Source: Roseibium denhamense (GTDB lineage: Bacteria; Pseudomonadota; Alphaproteobacteria; Rhizobiales; Stappiaceae). Taken from it: DNA of 64,000 bases. Every line of letters begins with the position of its first letter. The first letter of the stretch is position 1. Under the pieces are notes generated by a model. It saw only the letters and a program-made list of their open reading frames with translations. It did no database searches and had not been told where the DNA came from. Both the position numbers and the translations under genes were made by a program. Below, in pieces: positions 63,726-64,000 of this stretch. The stretch covers positions 124,001-188,000 of the forward strand of contig NZ_SMLZ01000111.1 of the NCBI RefSeq assembly GCF_009711415.1. The letters are read 5' to 3'.

Positions 63726-63891
63726 GTATCGTTTCTTCCCTTAGAAGGCGCCCCGGTTTCCGGGGTCGTTTTGTCACCGTTCATGAAACAGTCTGCCGAT
63801 CCGATCCGCAACCCGTAACTTGGGTAAAGCGGGAGACGACATAATCCCAATCCCGACATTAGGACGGTAGCGAGGGGCATTTTCAGCAATA

Positions 63892-63920
63892 TGTTTCAAT
63901 CATTTCAAATTGTTTCAATC
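63892..63920. repeat. Triple TTTCAA repeat, possible operator
   Basis: The 10-mer TGTTTCAATC occurs at 63892-63901 and 63911-63920, with another TTTCAA at 63903-63908 between them. The three TTTCAA units are 9-10 bases apart, about one helical turn. The array lies about 170 bases upstream of the CoA ligase start and near a possible rightward gene at the edge (ATG 63982 or beyond, GGAGGAG at 63984-63990), so it could be a shared operator. Confidence 0.4.
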
Positions 63921-64000
63921 TCGCTGCAGGCGCGAAACGACCCCATAGCCAAGCAGGATTTAGGAGCATAATCTGGCGCCCATGGAGGAGATAAACCAAC

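Noticed and set aside
63751-63770. Hairpin ccccgg/ccgggg followed by tcgtttt, looking like a rightward terminator
   Set aside because: No rightward gene ends nearby; it more likely lies in the 5' leader of the leftward CoA ligase.
63982-64000. Possible rightward gene start at the right edge
   Set aside because: Only six codons after an ATG at 63982 are visible, and the GGAGGAG there may be the ribosome site of a start outside the window; too little to call a gene.

Overview
The window is a gene-dense, mostly housekeeping stretch of an alphaproteobacterial chromosome. It has no insertion sequence, phage, integrase or CRISPR array that I can see. The content points to the Hyphomicrobiales (Rhizobiales), most likely a marine relative of Roseibium/Labrenzia/Stappia. 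The clues are a CpdR regulator beside an N-formylglutamate amidohydrolase and a hisN gene with an mmgR-type small RNA between them, a GapR-type DUF2312 protein, a DUF1465 (RcdA) C-terminus, an aa3-type subunit IV protein, zinc-free L31 and L36, and a DUF1036-pyk pair. The order is fairly safe; the genus is inference.

Layout: 0-5.6 kb carries the end of an RcdA-like gene, rpmE, an MsbA-related ABC exporter, a short-chain dehydrogenase and prpE. 5.7-14.6 kb has a TauE/SafE permease, an acyl-CoA synthetase, two DUF465 proteins, purEK, a MATE pump, rpsU, a TPR lipoprotein and an RluA-type pseudouridine synthase. 14.6-25 kb has a cytochrome oxidase subunit IV-like protein, an ABC1 kinase, a DUF3445 protein, oligoendopeptidase F, a sigma-54 response regulator, a periplasmic M15/DUF882 peptidase, GapR, DUF1244 and a first N-formylglutamate amidohydrolase. 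25-34.6 kb has DUF1036-pyk, hydrolases, rpmJ, tRNA-Val(GAC), cpdR, a second amidohydrolase, the small RNA, hisN, and hsp20 behind a ROSE-like RNA thermometer.

35.7-38.4 kb is a four-gene operon (DUF2282 peptide, DUF692/MNIO enzyme, DUF2063 partner, DoxX membrane protein). It matches the recently described bufferin copper-buffering RiPP systems and is the most distinctive system in the window. 39-45.3 kb is gltBD behind a long structured leader. 45.4-55.2 kb holds a DUF459 protein without SGNH catalytic residues, a lytic transglycosylase, an outer-membrane barrel, kdsD, a PomAB-like stator pair, NfeD with an SPFH partner, and hemH. 55.3-63.7 kb is a seven-gene leftward operon joining a Liv-type ABC uptake system to two different CoA ligases, probably for import and activation of a carboxylic acid.

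Genes fall in short operons of one to four genes (one of seven), separated by clear hairpin terminators. RcdA and CpdR (both ClpXP adaptors in Caulobacter) and the chromosome protein GapR all lie within 30 kb. Starts were re-chosen by Shine-Dalgarno sequence and family N-termini where the longest frame was implausible.
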